Origin: DATKFM01 sp963810485
Lineage (GTDB): Bacteria > Pseudomonadota > Alphaproteobacteria > Dongiales > Dongiaceae
Direction: 5' to 3'
DNA length: 64,000 nucleotides
Assembly: GCA_963810485.1 (NCBI GenBank)
Contig: CAWENQ010000003.1
Location: 868,001-932,000, forward strand
The notes beneath the pieces were generated by a model. The model searched no databases. It saw only the letters and a list, made by a program, of their open reading frames with translations, and had not been told where the DNA came from. How positions within the stretch are numbered: position 1 is the first letter of the stretch; each line of letters starts with the position of its first letter. The translations under genes were made by a program, and so were the position numbers. This document shows positions 18,682 to 25,851 of the stretch, one piece after another.

Positions 18682-18714
18682 CCCGCCGCTTCCGCAAGGA
18701 GGCGGCGGGTTTTT
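18682..18714 (+). terminator. Rho-independent terminator after tadC
   Basis: Stem 18682-18693 with 18698-18709 (one G/T pair), GCAA tetraloop, then TTTTT. It is a textbook terminator 28 bases after the tadC stop that closes the tad operon. Confidence 0.93.
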
Positions 18715-18763
18715 GCTTTCCGGCCTCGGCCGCAGTGCTTGATAGACCCGCAGTTTCGAATTT

Positions 18764-18807
18764 TTGCGGCGCAGCATTGCTGCTTACGATTTGTTGCGGT
18801 GCAGCAT
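18764..18807 (+). promoter_or_regulatory. Paired direct repeat TTGCGGYGCAGCAT upstream of the importer/dha operon
   Basis: TTGCGGCGCAGCAT (18764-18777) and TTGCGGTGCAGCAT (18794-18807) match at 13 of 14 positions. They start exactly 30 bases apart, about three helical turns, so the same face is presented. Each contains the small inverted repeat TGC-N3-GCA. About 35 bases further on, CTAAAC recurs several times (18839-18864). This is a plausible operator for a repressor or activator of the downstream operon; the regulator is unknown. Confidence 0.45.
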
Positions 18808-18932
18808 GATTCTCTGCTTGACGCCGAACATCTCCCAACTAAACTCCACTAAACTAAACTAAACCAATTGACCGAATTCACCGCGTTAGCCGCGCGGTGC
18901 AATGCAGGCGTAACACCGCGAGGGAGGCATAC

Positions 18933-20264
18933 ATGCGGAGACTAGGCACTTGGTGTGCTGGTGCTGCGACGGCACTGGCGATGACGATCGGTTTCGGTTC
19001 GGGCGCCAGCGCCCAAAGCAATGAATTGACGCTCTGCTGGGCAGCTTGGGACCCGGCAAACGCATTAGTGGAATTGTCCAAGGATTTCACGGCGCAGTCC
19101 GGCATCGAGATGAAATTCGAGTTCGTGCCGTGGCCGAACTTCGCCGATCGTATTCTGAATGAATTGAACTCCAAGGGTCAGCTCTGCGACCTCTTGATCG
19201 GTGACAGCCAGTGGCTCGGCGGTTCCGCCACCAACGGCCACTATGTGAAGCTCAACGACTTCTTCGCCAAGGAAGGCATCTCCATGGATGATTTCCTGCC
19301 GGCGACGGTCTACGCCTACTCCACCTGGCCCAAGGGCGCGCCTGAGTATTGGGCGTTGCCGGCGATGGGCGATGCGCTCGGTTGGACCTACCGCAAGGAC
19401 TGGTTCGCCCGGCCCGAGCTGCAGGCCGAGTTCAAGGCGAAACACGGCCGCGACCTGGCGCCGCCCGCCACCTGGACGGAACTCAAGGAAGTTGCCGAGT
19501 TCTTCCAAGGCCGTGAGATCGACGGCAAGAAGGTCTACGGCGCCGCCATCTTCACCGAGCGCGGTTCCGAAGGCATCACCATGGGCGTCACCGCCGCGCT
19601 CTACTCCTGGGGCTTCAAGTACGAAGATCCCAACAGCCCGTATCACATGGACGGCGTGGTCAACTCGCCGGACGCCGTCGCTGCCCTGGAGTTCTACAAG
19701 GAACTCTACAAGTGCTGCACGCCCCCGGGCTACACCGACAGCTACATGCAGGAAGGCCTCGATGCCTTCAAGTCGGGCCAGGTGGCCATGCAGATGAACT
19801 GGTTCGCCTTCTTCCCCGGCCTCTACAAGGATGAGAATGTCGGCGGCGACCGGATCGGCTTCTTCGTCAATCCGAAGCAGAATGTCGAGGCCTCCACGCT
19901 GGGCGGCCAGGGCATTTCGGTTGTCGCCTACTCCGACAACCAGGAAGGCGCGTTGAAGTACATCAAGTGGTTCGCCCAGGCCGATGTGCAGAAGAAGTGG
20001 TGGTCCCTGGGCGGCTATTCCTGCCACAAGGCAGTGCTCGGCGATCCGAACTTTGCCAGCACGGCGCCGTTTGCGGCCGACTTCCTCAAGGCGATGTCGG
20101 GCGTGAAGGACTTCTGGCAGGAGCCGACCTACGCCGAGCTTCTGCTGTCCATGCAAAAGCGCGTCCATGACTTCGTCGTGGCCGACCAAGGCACGGCCCA
20201 GGAAGCGCTCGATAAGCTCATCGAAGACTGGAAAGAAGTCTTCGAGGCCGACGGCAAAATTTGA
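18933..20264 (+). CDS. ABC transporter substrate-binding protein (carbohydrate/polyol class)
   Basis: 443-residue periplasmic binding protein of the MalE-like family 1. The signal peptide is MRRLGTWCAGAATALAMTIG with cleavage after ASA. The mature part opens ELTLCWAAWDPANALVELSK and contains DLLIGDSQWLGG and YWALPAMGDALGWTYRKDWF, typical of sugar-type binding proteins. ATG 18933 follows a strong AGGGAGG. It is the first gene of the long operon that ends with dhaK, so the ligand is inferred to be dihydroxyacetone, glycerol or a related polyol; sequence alone does not fix it. Confidence 0.9.
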   Translation: MRRLGTWCAGAATALAMTIGFGSGASAQSNELTLCWAAWDPANALVELSKDFTAQSGIEMKFEFVPWPNFADRILNELNSKGQLCDLLIGDSQWLGGSATNGHYVKLNDFFAKEGISMDDFLPATVYAYSTWPKGAPEYWALPAMGDALGWTYRKDWFARPELQAEFKAKHGRDLAPPATWTELKEVAEFFQGREIDGKKVYGAAIFTERGSEGITMGVTAALYSWGFKYEDPNSPYHMDGVVNSPDAVAALEFYKELYKCCTPPGYTDSYMQEGLDAFKSGQVAMQMNWFAFFPGLYKDENVGGDRIGFFVNPKQNVEASTLGGQGISVVAYSDNQEGALKYIKWFAQADVQKKWWSLGGYSCHKAVLGDPNFASTAPFAADFLKAMSGVKDFWQEPTYAELLLSMQKRVHDFVVADQGTAQEALDKLIEDWKEVFEADGKI

Positions 20265-20290
20265 TCTAGCCGCCGCCGACCGGCGCCATA

Positions 20291-20318
20291 GCTCCGGCTG
20301 TCCACGGACAGCCGGAGC
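20291..20318 (+). promoter_or_regulatory. Stem-loop between binding-protein and permease genes
   Basis: A near-perfect inverted repeat (20291-20303 with 20306-20318), giving about 12 bp with a small loop and no uridine run after it. It lies 27 bases past the binding-protein stop, the same position as the hairpin after aapJ. It probably sets higher binding-protein output relative to the membrane genes. Confidence 0.65.
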
Positions 20319-20364
20319 CGCCGCCGGGATTTTGAAACTTTGCTTAAATAGGTTGCAGGCCGAC

Positions 20365-21300
20365 ATGTTGCAGCAAGCTGCGGCACGAACCCCGACGATA
20401 TTGGCGCATCGCCTCCGCGGTCTGTCCGATCGCGCGATCGCCTGGTGGTTCATCACGCCCACGATCCTGCTGCTGCTGGCGATCAACATCTTCCCGTTGA
20501 TCTGGACCATCTATCTGTCGTTCACCAATTACCGCGCCAACAAGACGACCCAGGAATTGGAATGGGTAGGTCTGAGGAATTATCAGCGGGTCCTCACCGA
20601 CAGCGACATCTGGCAGACCTTGCAGGTCACCGCGCATTTCCTGTGCTGGACGCTGGTGCTGCAGATGCTGATCGGTTTCGGCCTGGCCCTGCTCATCAAC
20701 AAGCAGTTCAAGGGTCATGGCTTTTGGACCACGATCATCCTGCTGCCGATGATGTTGTCGCCGGCCGTTGTCGGCAACTTTTGGACCTTCCTCTATCAGC
20801 CGCAGATCGGGCTCTTCAACTACGTCATCTCCTTCTTCACCGGCATCGATCCCAGCTCGTTCCAGATGATCGGCGAAGTGCACTTGGCGCCCTGGGCGAT
20901 CGTCATCGTCGATACCTGGATGTGGTCGCCTTATGTGATGCTGATCTGCCTCGCCGGCCTGCGCTCCATTCCCGACTATATCTATGAAGCGGCCGAGGTG
21001 GATCGCGCCTCGCAGTGGCGGCAATTCTGGTCGATCACTGTGCCGATGGTGCTGCCCTTCCTGATGCTGGCGATCCTGTTTCGCGGCATCGAGAACTTCA
21101 AGATGTTCGACCTTGTCGTCGAATTGACGTCGGGCGGCCCCGGATCGGTGACGGAACTGGCTTCGATCAATCTGAAGCGCGAGGCGTTCGAGAAATGGCG
21201 CACCGGATACTCCTCCGCCTTCGCCATCATCCTGTTCGTCACCGTATTCGGCGCGGCCAACATCTACGTCAAGGCGCTCAATCGGGTGAAGCAGCGATGA
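20365..21300 (+). CDS. ABC transporter permease, MalF-like
   Basis: 311-residue inner-membrane permease with six predicted helices. It starts MLQQAAARTPTILAHRLRGL and its first helix is WWFITPTILLLLAINIFPLI. The cytoplasmic coupling loop EAAEVDRASQWRQFWSITVP is a clear EAA motif for ATPase docking. Open frame continues upstream, but ATG 20365 fits the domain start and lies past the stem-loop. It overlaps the next permease by ATGA, showing translational coupling, and pairs with that protein to form the membrane channel. Confidence 0.92.
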   Translation: MLQQAAARTPTILAHRLRGLSDRAIAWWFITPTILLLLAINIFPLIWTIYLSFTNYRANKTTQELEWVGLRNYQRVLTDSDIWQTLQVTAHFLCWTLVLQMLIGFGLALLINKQFKGHGFWTTIILLPMMLSPAVVGNFWTFLYQPQIGLFNYVISFFTGIDPSSFQMIGEVHLAPWAIVIVDTWMWSPYVMLICLAGLRSIPDYIYEAAEVDRASQWRQFWSITVPMVLPFLMLAILFRGIENFKMFDLVVELTSGGPGSVTELASINLKREAFEKWRTGYSSAFAIILFVTVFGAANIYVKALNRVKQR

Positions 21301-22250
21301 CCGGCCTGAGCACCGCCCATTCTGTCGTCGAACCGCGGCGCGCCACCCAGTGGGTCGCCGGCACCGTAGTCATCCTCTATGCCCTGATCACGATTCTGCC
21401 GCTGGTCTGGATCGTCATGACCAGCCTCAAGACGCCGCCGGATTCGATCTCCTACCCGCCGAAGGTCGTGTTCGATCCGACTCTCGAGGGTTTCTGCAAC
21501 CTGTTCACGACCCGGACCCGGCAGACCGACGAGTACATCGCGTCCCTGCCGCCGGCAAAGGGCATCTGCGATCAGATCGTCCGCGAGCGCCACATGGTGA
21601 TCGCCGGCCCTTCGAAGTTCGGCGAACGGTTCCTCAACTCGATCATCATCGGCTTCGGTTCGACGTTCCTGGCGGTATTCCTGGGAACGCTCTCCGCCTA
21701 CGCCTTCTCGCGCTTCAAGGTGCCGCTGAAGGACGATCTCATGTTCTTCGTCCTTTCGACCCGCATGATGCCGCCGATCGCCGTGGCGATCCCGATCTTC
21801 CTCATGTACCGGTCGCTCGGACTCTCGGACACCCATCTGGGCATGATCCTGCTTTATACCGCCGTAAACCTGTCTCTAGCAGTGTGGCTGCTGAAGGGAT
21901 TCATCGACGAGATCCCGCGGGAATACGAAGAAGCCGCGATGATCGACGGCTACTCCCGATTCCAGGCTTTCAGAAAGGTGGTCCTGCCCCAGGCCAGCAC
22001 AGGCATCGCCGCGACCGCGATCTTCTGCCTGATCTTCGCCTGGAACGAGTATGCCTTCGCTGTCCTGCTGACCTCCGGACGGGCGCAGACCGCACCGCCG
22101 TTCATTCCCATCATCATCGGCGAAGGCGGCCAGGATTGGCCCGCCGTCGCGGCCGGCGCGACCTTGTTCCTGATCCCGATCGTGCTCTTCACCATCCTGC
22201 TGCGGAAGCATCTGCTGCGCGGCATCACCTTCGGCGCGGTGCGCAAATGA
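21297..22250 (+). CDS. ABC transporter permease, MalG-like
   Basis: 317-residue second permease of the importer. Helix 1 is VAGTVVILYALITILPLVWI. A longer than usual periplasmic loop (about residues 55-105) contains two cysteines (FCNLF and GICDQ). The EAA loop is YEEAAMIDGYSRFQAFRKVV, and the C-terminus LLRKHLLRGITFGAVRK is typical of MalG-type proteins. The start is within the ATGA overlap with the preceding permease, and the stop overlaps the next small gene in the same way. Confidence 0.93.
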   Translation: MTGLSTAHSVVEPRRATQWVAGTVVILYALITILPLVWIVMTSLKTPPDSISYPPKVVFDPTLEGFCNLFTTRTRQTDEYIASLPPAKGICDQIVRERHMVIAGPSKFGERFLNSIIIGFGSTFLAVFLGTLSAYAFSRFKVPLKDDLMFFVLSTRMMPPIAVAIPIFLMYRSLGLSDTHLGMILLYTAVNLSLAVWLLKGFIDEIPREYEEAAMIDGYSRFQAFRKVVLPQASTGIAATAIFCLIFAWNEYAFAVLLTSGRAQTAPPFIPIIIGEGGQDWPAVAAGATLFLIPIVLFTILLRKHLLRGITFGAVRK

Positions 22251-22447
22251 GCCGCGCAAAACGCAAGCCGAACGCCTCCCGCAGCATCTTCCGCCGCGGA
22301 CCCTGGGAGAATGCCGCCACGGCACTGATCGGCATCGGCGTCTTCATGCTGATGCAGCCGTTCTTCTTGAACCTGTTCACCTACTCCTTCATCACCATTC
22401 TCGCGGGTACGCTGATGTTCGTCGTCGTCAGCCATTTTCGGGACTAG
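22247..22447 (+). CDS. Small two-helix membrane protein within the ABC operon
   Basis: 66 residues, starting by ATGA overlap with the upstream permease and ending 6 bases before the first ATPase gene. A basic N-terminus (MSRAKRKPNASRSIFRRG) is followed by two hydrophobic helices, about 24-43 and 46-61. I do not recognise a named family. Its coupled position argues for a real part of the importer; the Rhizobium glycerol importer also carries a small membrane protein (GlpU), but I cannot claim homology. It may assist assembly or stability of the permeases. Confidence 0.8.
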   Translation: MSRAKRKPNASRSIFRRGPWENAATALIGIGVFMLMQPFFLNLFTYSFITILAGTLMFVVVSHFRD

Positions 22448-22453
22448 CCGGTC

Positions 22454-23545
22454 ATGGCGGAAATCCGGGTCCAGAATCTGCACAAGACCTTCGGCGATTT
22501 CGTCGCCGTGAGGGATTCGAGCCTGACAGTGAGTCACGGCGAGTTCTTCGTCATGCTCGGGCCCTCTGGCTGCGGCAAGACCACGACACTTCGCATGATC
22601 GCCGGGCTGGAGTTGCCGACCTCCGGCCAGATCCTGCTCGGCGGCGACGACGTCACTTTCCTGCGCGCGCGCGAGCGCGATATCGCCTTCGTGTTTCAGC
22701 TCTTCGCCCTTTATCCGCATATGACCGTGCGGCAGAACATCGCCTTCCCGCTCAAATGCCAGGGCATGGACCGAAACGAGCAGAACCGCCGTGCCGAGGC
22801 AACCGCCAAGCTGTTGCGCATCGACGGCCTGATCGACCAGCCAGTGTCGCGCCTCTCCGGCGGCGACCGGCAGCGCGTCGCCCTCGGGCGGGCAATCGTG
22901 AGGGAGCCGAAAGCTTTCTTGATGGATGAACCGCTGGGCGCGCTCGACGCCGAATTCCGGCAGATCATGTGCCACGAATTGCGCGCCCTGCATGACCGCG
23001 TGAACGCAACCACCGTCTACGTCACCCACGACCAGCTCGAAGCCATGTCGATGGCCGACAAGATCGCAGTCATGAATCTCGGCGTGGTCGAGCAATTCGG
23101 CACGCCGCAGGAGATCTATGACCGGCCGGCCACCATGTTCGTCGCCGATTTCGTCGGTTCGCCGCCGATGAATTTCCTGCGCTTCTCCTCGGCCCTGGCG
23201 CCCGGCGATGAAGCGATACGGCTGAATGGCGCTGCCGTTCCCATCCCGCGGGTATCGGAGGGCCGTGCCGAGAGCCCCTTGGTCTTGGGCATTCGCCCGG
23301 AACATATCCGGCTCGCGGACAGCAGCAATCTGCGCGCCCGGATCTTCGGGGCGGAGTATCTGGGCACGACGCAGATCGTCACCCTCGATACGGACCATGG
23401 CCAGGTGAAGGCGCGTATCCCCGCCGACGCTGTTGCCCGCGCCGGCGAAACGGTCGGCCTCACCTTCCGCACGCCGCAGCTCTCGCTGTTCGATGCCGTG
23501 ACCGGCCGTGCCATCCGCAGCCCTGAAGGCGTGGCCCATGTCTGA
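22454..23545 (+). CDS. ABC transporter ATP-binding protein (MalK/UgpC type), first of a pair
   Basis: 363-residue ATPase with a regulatory C-terminal domain. Walker A is GPSGCGKTTTLRMIAG, the signature is LSGGDRQRVALGRA (Asp instead of the usual Gln at the fifth position), Walker B is AFLMDEPLGALDA, and the H-loop is VYVTHDQLEAMSMADK. The C-terminal third is a TOBE-like domain beginning around VLGIRPEHIRL. It overlaps the second ATPase gene by 8 bases. With two distinct ATPases the importer probably uses a heterodimer, as in the Rhizobium glycerol system GlpS/GlpT. Confidence 0.92.
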   Translation: MAEIRVQNLHKTFGDFVAVRDSSLTVSHGEFFVMLGPSGCGKTTTLRMIAGLELPTSGQILLGGDDVTFLRARERDIAFVFQLFALYPHMTVRQNIAFPLKCQGMDRNEQNRRAEATAKLLRIDGLIDQPVSRLSGGDRQRVALGRAIVREPKAFLMDEPLGALDAEFRQIMCHELRALHDRVNATTVYVTHDQLEAMSMADKIAVMNLGVVEQFGTPQEIYDRPATMFVADFVGSPPMNFLRFSSALAPGDEAIRLNGAAVPIPRVSEGRAESPLVLGIRPEHIRLADSSNLRARIFGAEYLGTTQIVTLDTDHGQVKARIPADAVARAGETVGLTFRTPQLSLFDAVTGRAIRSPEGVAHV

Positions 23546-24560
23546 GATCCGGCTGCAGGGCGTCAGCAAGCGCTTCGGCGATACCGAAGCCGTGAAGTCG
23601 CTCGATCTGACGGTCGGCAACGGTAAGTTCGTCGTGCTGCTGGGGCCGACCGGCGCCGGCAAGACGACCACGCTGCGTCTCGTCGCCGGTCTCGAGCAGC
23701 CGGACACCGGCCAGGTGCATATCGCCGGCCAGGATGTCACGGCTGCGCCGCCGGCCGCACGAGATGTTGCCTTCGTGTTTCAGCAATATTCGCTCTATCC
23801 CCATCTCTCGGTGTTCGACAACCTCGCCTTCCCGCTGAAATCGCCGTCGCGGCGCATGCCTGCGGACAAGATCAAGAAGCGGGTCGAGGAAGTCGCGGAG
23901 TTGCTGCGCATTACCTCCAAGCTGGCCAACAAGGCGACCAAGCTGTCGGGCGGCGAGATGCAGCGCGTCGCTATCGGCCGCGCCCTGGTGCGCCAGCCCT
24001 CGGTCTATCTGATGGACGAGCCGCTCTCCTCGCTCGACGCCAAGCTGCGCGCCGATCTCAGGCTCGAACTAAAGCGCATTCAACAGAGCCTGGGCGCCAC
24101 CGTTCTGTACGTGACCCATGACCAGATCGAAGCCATGACCATGGCGACGGAAGTCGGCGTCCTCAGAGAGGGCGAGCTGATCCAGGTCGGCACGCCGCGG
24201 CAGATCTATGAAGAGCCCGGCGATGTCTACGTCGCCACGCGGCTCGGCGTACCCCGCATCAACCTGCTCGCCGCCTCCACCCTGCCCTATCTGGCGGCGC
24301 CGGCGGAAACGGCCACGATCGGCGTGCGCACTGAGCATGTGCGGCTGGAGCGCCAGCCGGTCAACGGCATGCTGCGCGGGCAGCTGACGCGCATCGAACG
24401 TCTCGGCGACCAGAGTCACCTTCACCTGGATGTCGCCGGCCAGAAGATGGTGCTGCTGGCCGATCCCCACGAAGATCGCAAACCCGGCGACACCTTGGGC
24501 ATCGAGTTGACGCGGCCGCTGTTCTTCGATGCCGGCGGCCGCCGGCTGCGCGGGTCCTGA
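23538..24560 (+). CDS. ABC transporter ATP-binding protein (MalK/UgpC type), second of a pair
   Basis: 340-residue ATPase starting at ATG 23538 (MSEIRLQGVSKRFG), inside the end of the previous gene. Walker A is GPTGAGKTTTLRLVAG, signature LSGGEMQRVAIGRA, Walker B VYLMDEPLSSLDA, H-loop LYVTHDQIEAMTMA. A TOBE-like C-terminus begins about residue 240. An in-frame start at 23508 is possible but lacks support. It is followed 2 bases later by dhaL, which ties the importer to the dihydroxyacetone kinase genes. Confidence 0.92.
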   Translation: MSEIRLQGVSKRFGDTEAVKSLDLTVGNGKFVVLLGPTGAGKTTTLRLVAGLEQPDTGQVHIAGQDVTAAPPAARDVAFVFQQYSLYPHLSVFDNLAFPLKSPSRRMPADKIKKRVEEVAELLRITSKLANKATKLSGGEMQRVAIGRALVRQPSVYLMDEPLSSLDAKLRADLRLELKRIQQSLGATVLYVTHDQIEAMTMATEVGVLREGELIQVGTPRQIYEEPGDVYVATRLGVPRINLLAASTLPYLAAPAETATIGVRTEHVRLERQPVNGMLRGQLTRIERLGDQSHLHLDVAGQKMVLLADPHEDRKPGDTLGIELTRPLFFDAGGRRLRGS

Positions 24561-24562
24561 TC

Positions 24563-25177
24563 ATGGCCGACGTGCAAACCCTCCGGCGAAATCTGATCAA
24601 GACGGTGGCCGAGCGTATCATCGCCCATGCCGAAGAGCTGACCACACTGGATCAGGCGATCGGCGATGGCGATCACGGCATCAACATGAAGCGCGGCATG
24701 GATGCCGTGCTGGCCGATCTGGACAAGCTGGCGGAAAAGCCGCTAGGCGAAGCTCTGAAGGCCGCCGGCATGCATCTGGTGACACGGGTCGGCGGTGCCT
24801 CTGGGCCACTCTACGGCACGCTGTTCATGAGTTTGGGCAAGGGACTTTCCGATATCCCGGACCGCCCTGCTCTCGCCGTGGCATTTCGTGGCGCGGTCGA
24901 GGCGGTGAAAGCGCGTGGCAAGTCGGAGGGCGGCATGAAGACGATGCTCGATGTGCTGCTACCGCTGGCCGAGACTTTGGAGAACGGCGGCGCCAATTTG
25001 ACGGCGGCCATGCGCAAGCGGGCCAGCGACGCCGCAGAGGCCACCACGCCGCTGCAGGCGATCCGGGGCCGCGCCTCGTTCCTGGGCGAACGGTCCAAGG
25101 GCCATATGGATCCCGGCGCCCGCTCGAGCCAGCTGATGCTTGAGGCGGTGTGCGACGTGATCGAGGGGCGGGTATGA
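24563..25177 (+). CDS. dhaL: Dihydroxyacetone kinase ADP-binding subunit DhaL
   Basis: 204-residue DhaL, the nucleotide-binding subunit of PTS-type dihydroxyacetone kinase. Its bound ADP is a recycled cofactor phosphorylated by DhaM. The Mg-ADP site is visible as LDQAIGDGDHGINMKRGMDA (about residues 29-48), and TRVGGASGPLYGTLFM follows, both diagnostic. It overlaps the dhaM start by ATGA. The order here is dhaL, dhaM, HPr, enzyme I, regulator, dhaK, with dhaK last. Confidence 0.95.
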   Translation: MADVQTLRRNLIKTVAERIIAHAEELTTLDQAIGDGDHGINMKRGMDAVLADLDKLAEKPLGEALKAAGMHLVTRVGGASGPLYGTLFMSLGKGLSDIPDRPALAVAFRGAVEAVKARGKSEGGMKTMLDVLLPLAETLENGGANLTAAMRKRASDAAEATTPLQAIRGRASFLGERSKGHMDPGARSSQLMLEAVCDVIEGRV

Positions 25178-25564
25178 GCAACAAGGTCGGCATCGTCATC
25201 GTTTCCCATTCTCCCGATGTCGCACGCGGCGCGGCGGCCATGGTGCGGCAGATGGTTGGCGACGACGTGCCCTGCGCCCATACCGGCGGCAATCCCGACG
25301 GCGGCCTCGGCACGGACCCGCTGAAGATCCGCGCCGCCATCGAGTTCGATCTGGAACGATGCCGGCGTCGCCATCCTGGTGGATCTCGGCGGGGCGGAGA
25401 TGAACGCGGAAATGGCCATCGAGATGCTCGACGGCGACCGCGGCTCGCGGGTGCGCATCTGCAACGCGCCGGTGGTCGAGGGCGCGGTGGTGGCGGCGAC
25501 GGAAGCCGCCGGCGGCGCGACGCTCGACCAGGTCTGCGCCACGGCCGAGGAGCTGTCGCCGTGA
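25174..25564 (+). CDS. dhaM: Dihydroxyacetone kinase phosphotransfer subunit DhaM, apparently frameshifted
   Basis: PTS EIIA-mannose-like domain that passes phosphate from HPr to DhaL-ADP. The N-terminus MSNKVGIVIVSHSPDVARGA holds the active histidine (His12). The first frame is DhaM-like up to about 25353 (AAIEFDL). The continuation NDAGVAILVDLGGAEMNAEM through LDQVCATAEELSP is in the +1 frame, ending at TGA 25562-25564. Dropping one G near 25353-25354 restores a single protein of about 129 residues, normal for the domain. As read, the first frame runs on into HPr. It could be a genuine mutation, programmed shift or sequencing indel. Confidence 0.82.
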
Positions 25565-25851
25565 GCGCCATCCGTTCCAGCGTCAAGATCACACACCCCG
25601 TGGGCCTCCACGCCCGGCCGGCGGTGAAGTTCACCAAGCTGGCGAAGACGTTCGACGCCAACATCCGGGTGCGCGGCGCGCCGGAAGCGCCGTGGATCGA
25701 CGCCAAGAGCATCGTCAAGGTCATGGGGCTGAAGCTGCGCACCGGCACGGTGCTGGAGATGGAGGCCGAAGGCGCTGCCGCGCAGCATGCGGTCGATGCG
25801 CTGCGCTCGCTGGTGGAGCGGGACTTCGATGAAGCCGCGGCCGAGTCCTGA
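25561..25851 (+). CDS. HPr-type phosphocarrier protein dedicated to the Dha system
   Basis: 96-residue HPr. The start is GTG 25561, overlapping the dhaM stop as GTGA. The active site is THPVGLHARPAVKFTKLAKT with His17, the residue phosphorylated by enzyme I. The regulatory serine region reads DAKSIVKVMGLKLRTG. In many Dha operons HPr and EI are fused to DhaM; here they are separate, overlapping genes. The 3' end overlaps the enzyme I start by 23 bases. Confidence 0.92.
   Translation: MSAIRSSVKITHPVGLHARPAVKFTKLAKTFDANIRVRGAPEAPWIDAKSIVKVMGLKLRTGTVLEMEAEGAAAQHAVDALRSLVERDFDEAAAES

Noticed and set aside
18839..18866. Short CTAAAC tandem repeat as a phase-variation tract
   Set aside because: Only a few imperfect units, about 70 bases upstream of the start codon, with no sign that it spans promoter elements; not enough to call.
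19065..20510. 481-codon minus-strand open frame opposite the binding-protein gene
   Set aside because: A high-GC codon-position shadow with no ribosome site or recognisable domain.
21950..23740. 596-codon minus-strand open frame opposite the permease and ATPase genes
   Set aside because: It spans several well-supported genes and its translation has no family features; typical of GC-rich antisense frames.
25150..25851. A 233-codon open frame that reads like DhaM start followed by HPr
   Set aside because: The middle third is basic nonsense while the real DhaM continuation is in the next frame. HPr has its own GTG overlapping the DhaM stop. It is an artefact of the frameshift unless slippage is proven.
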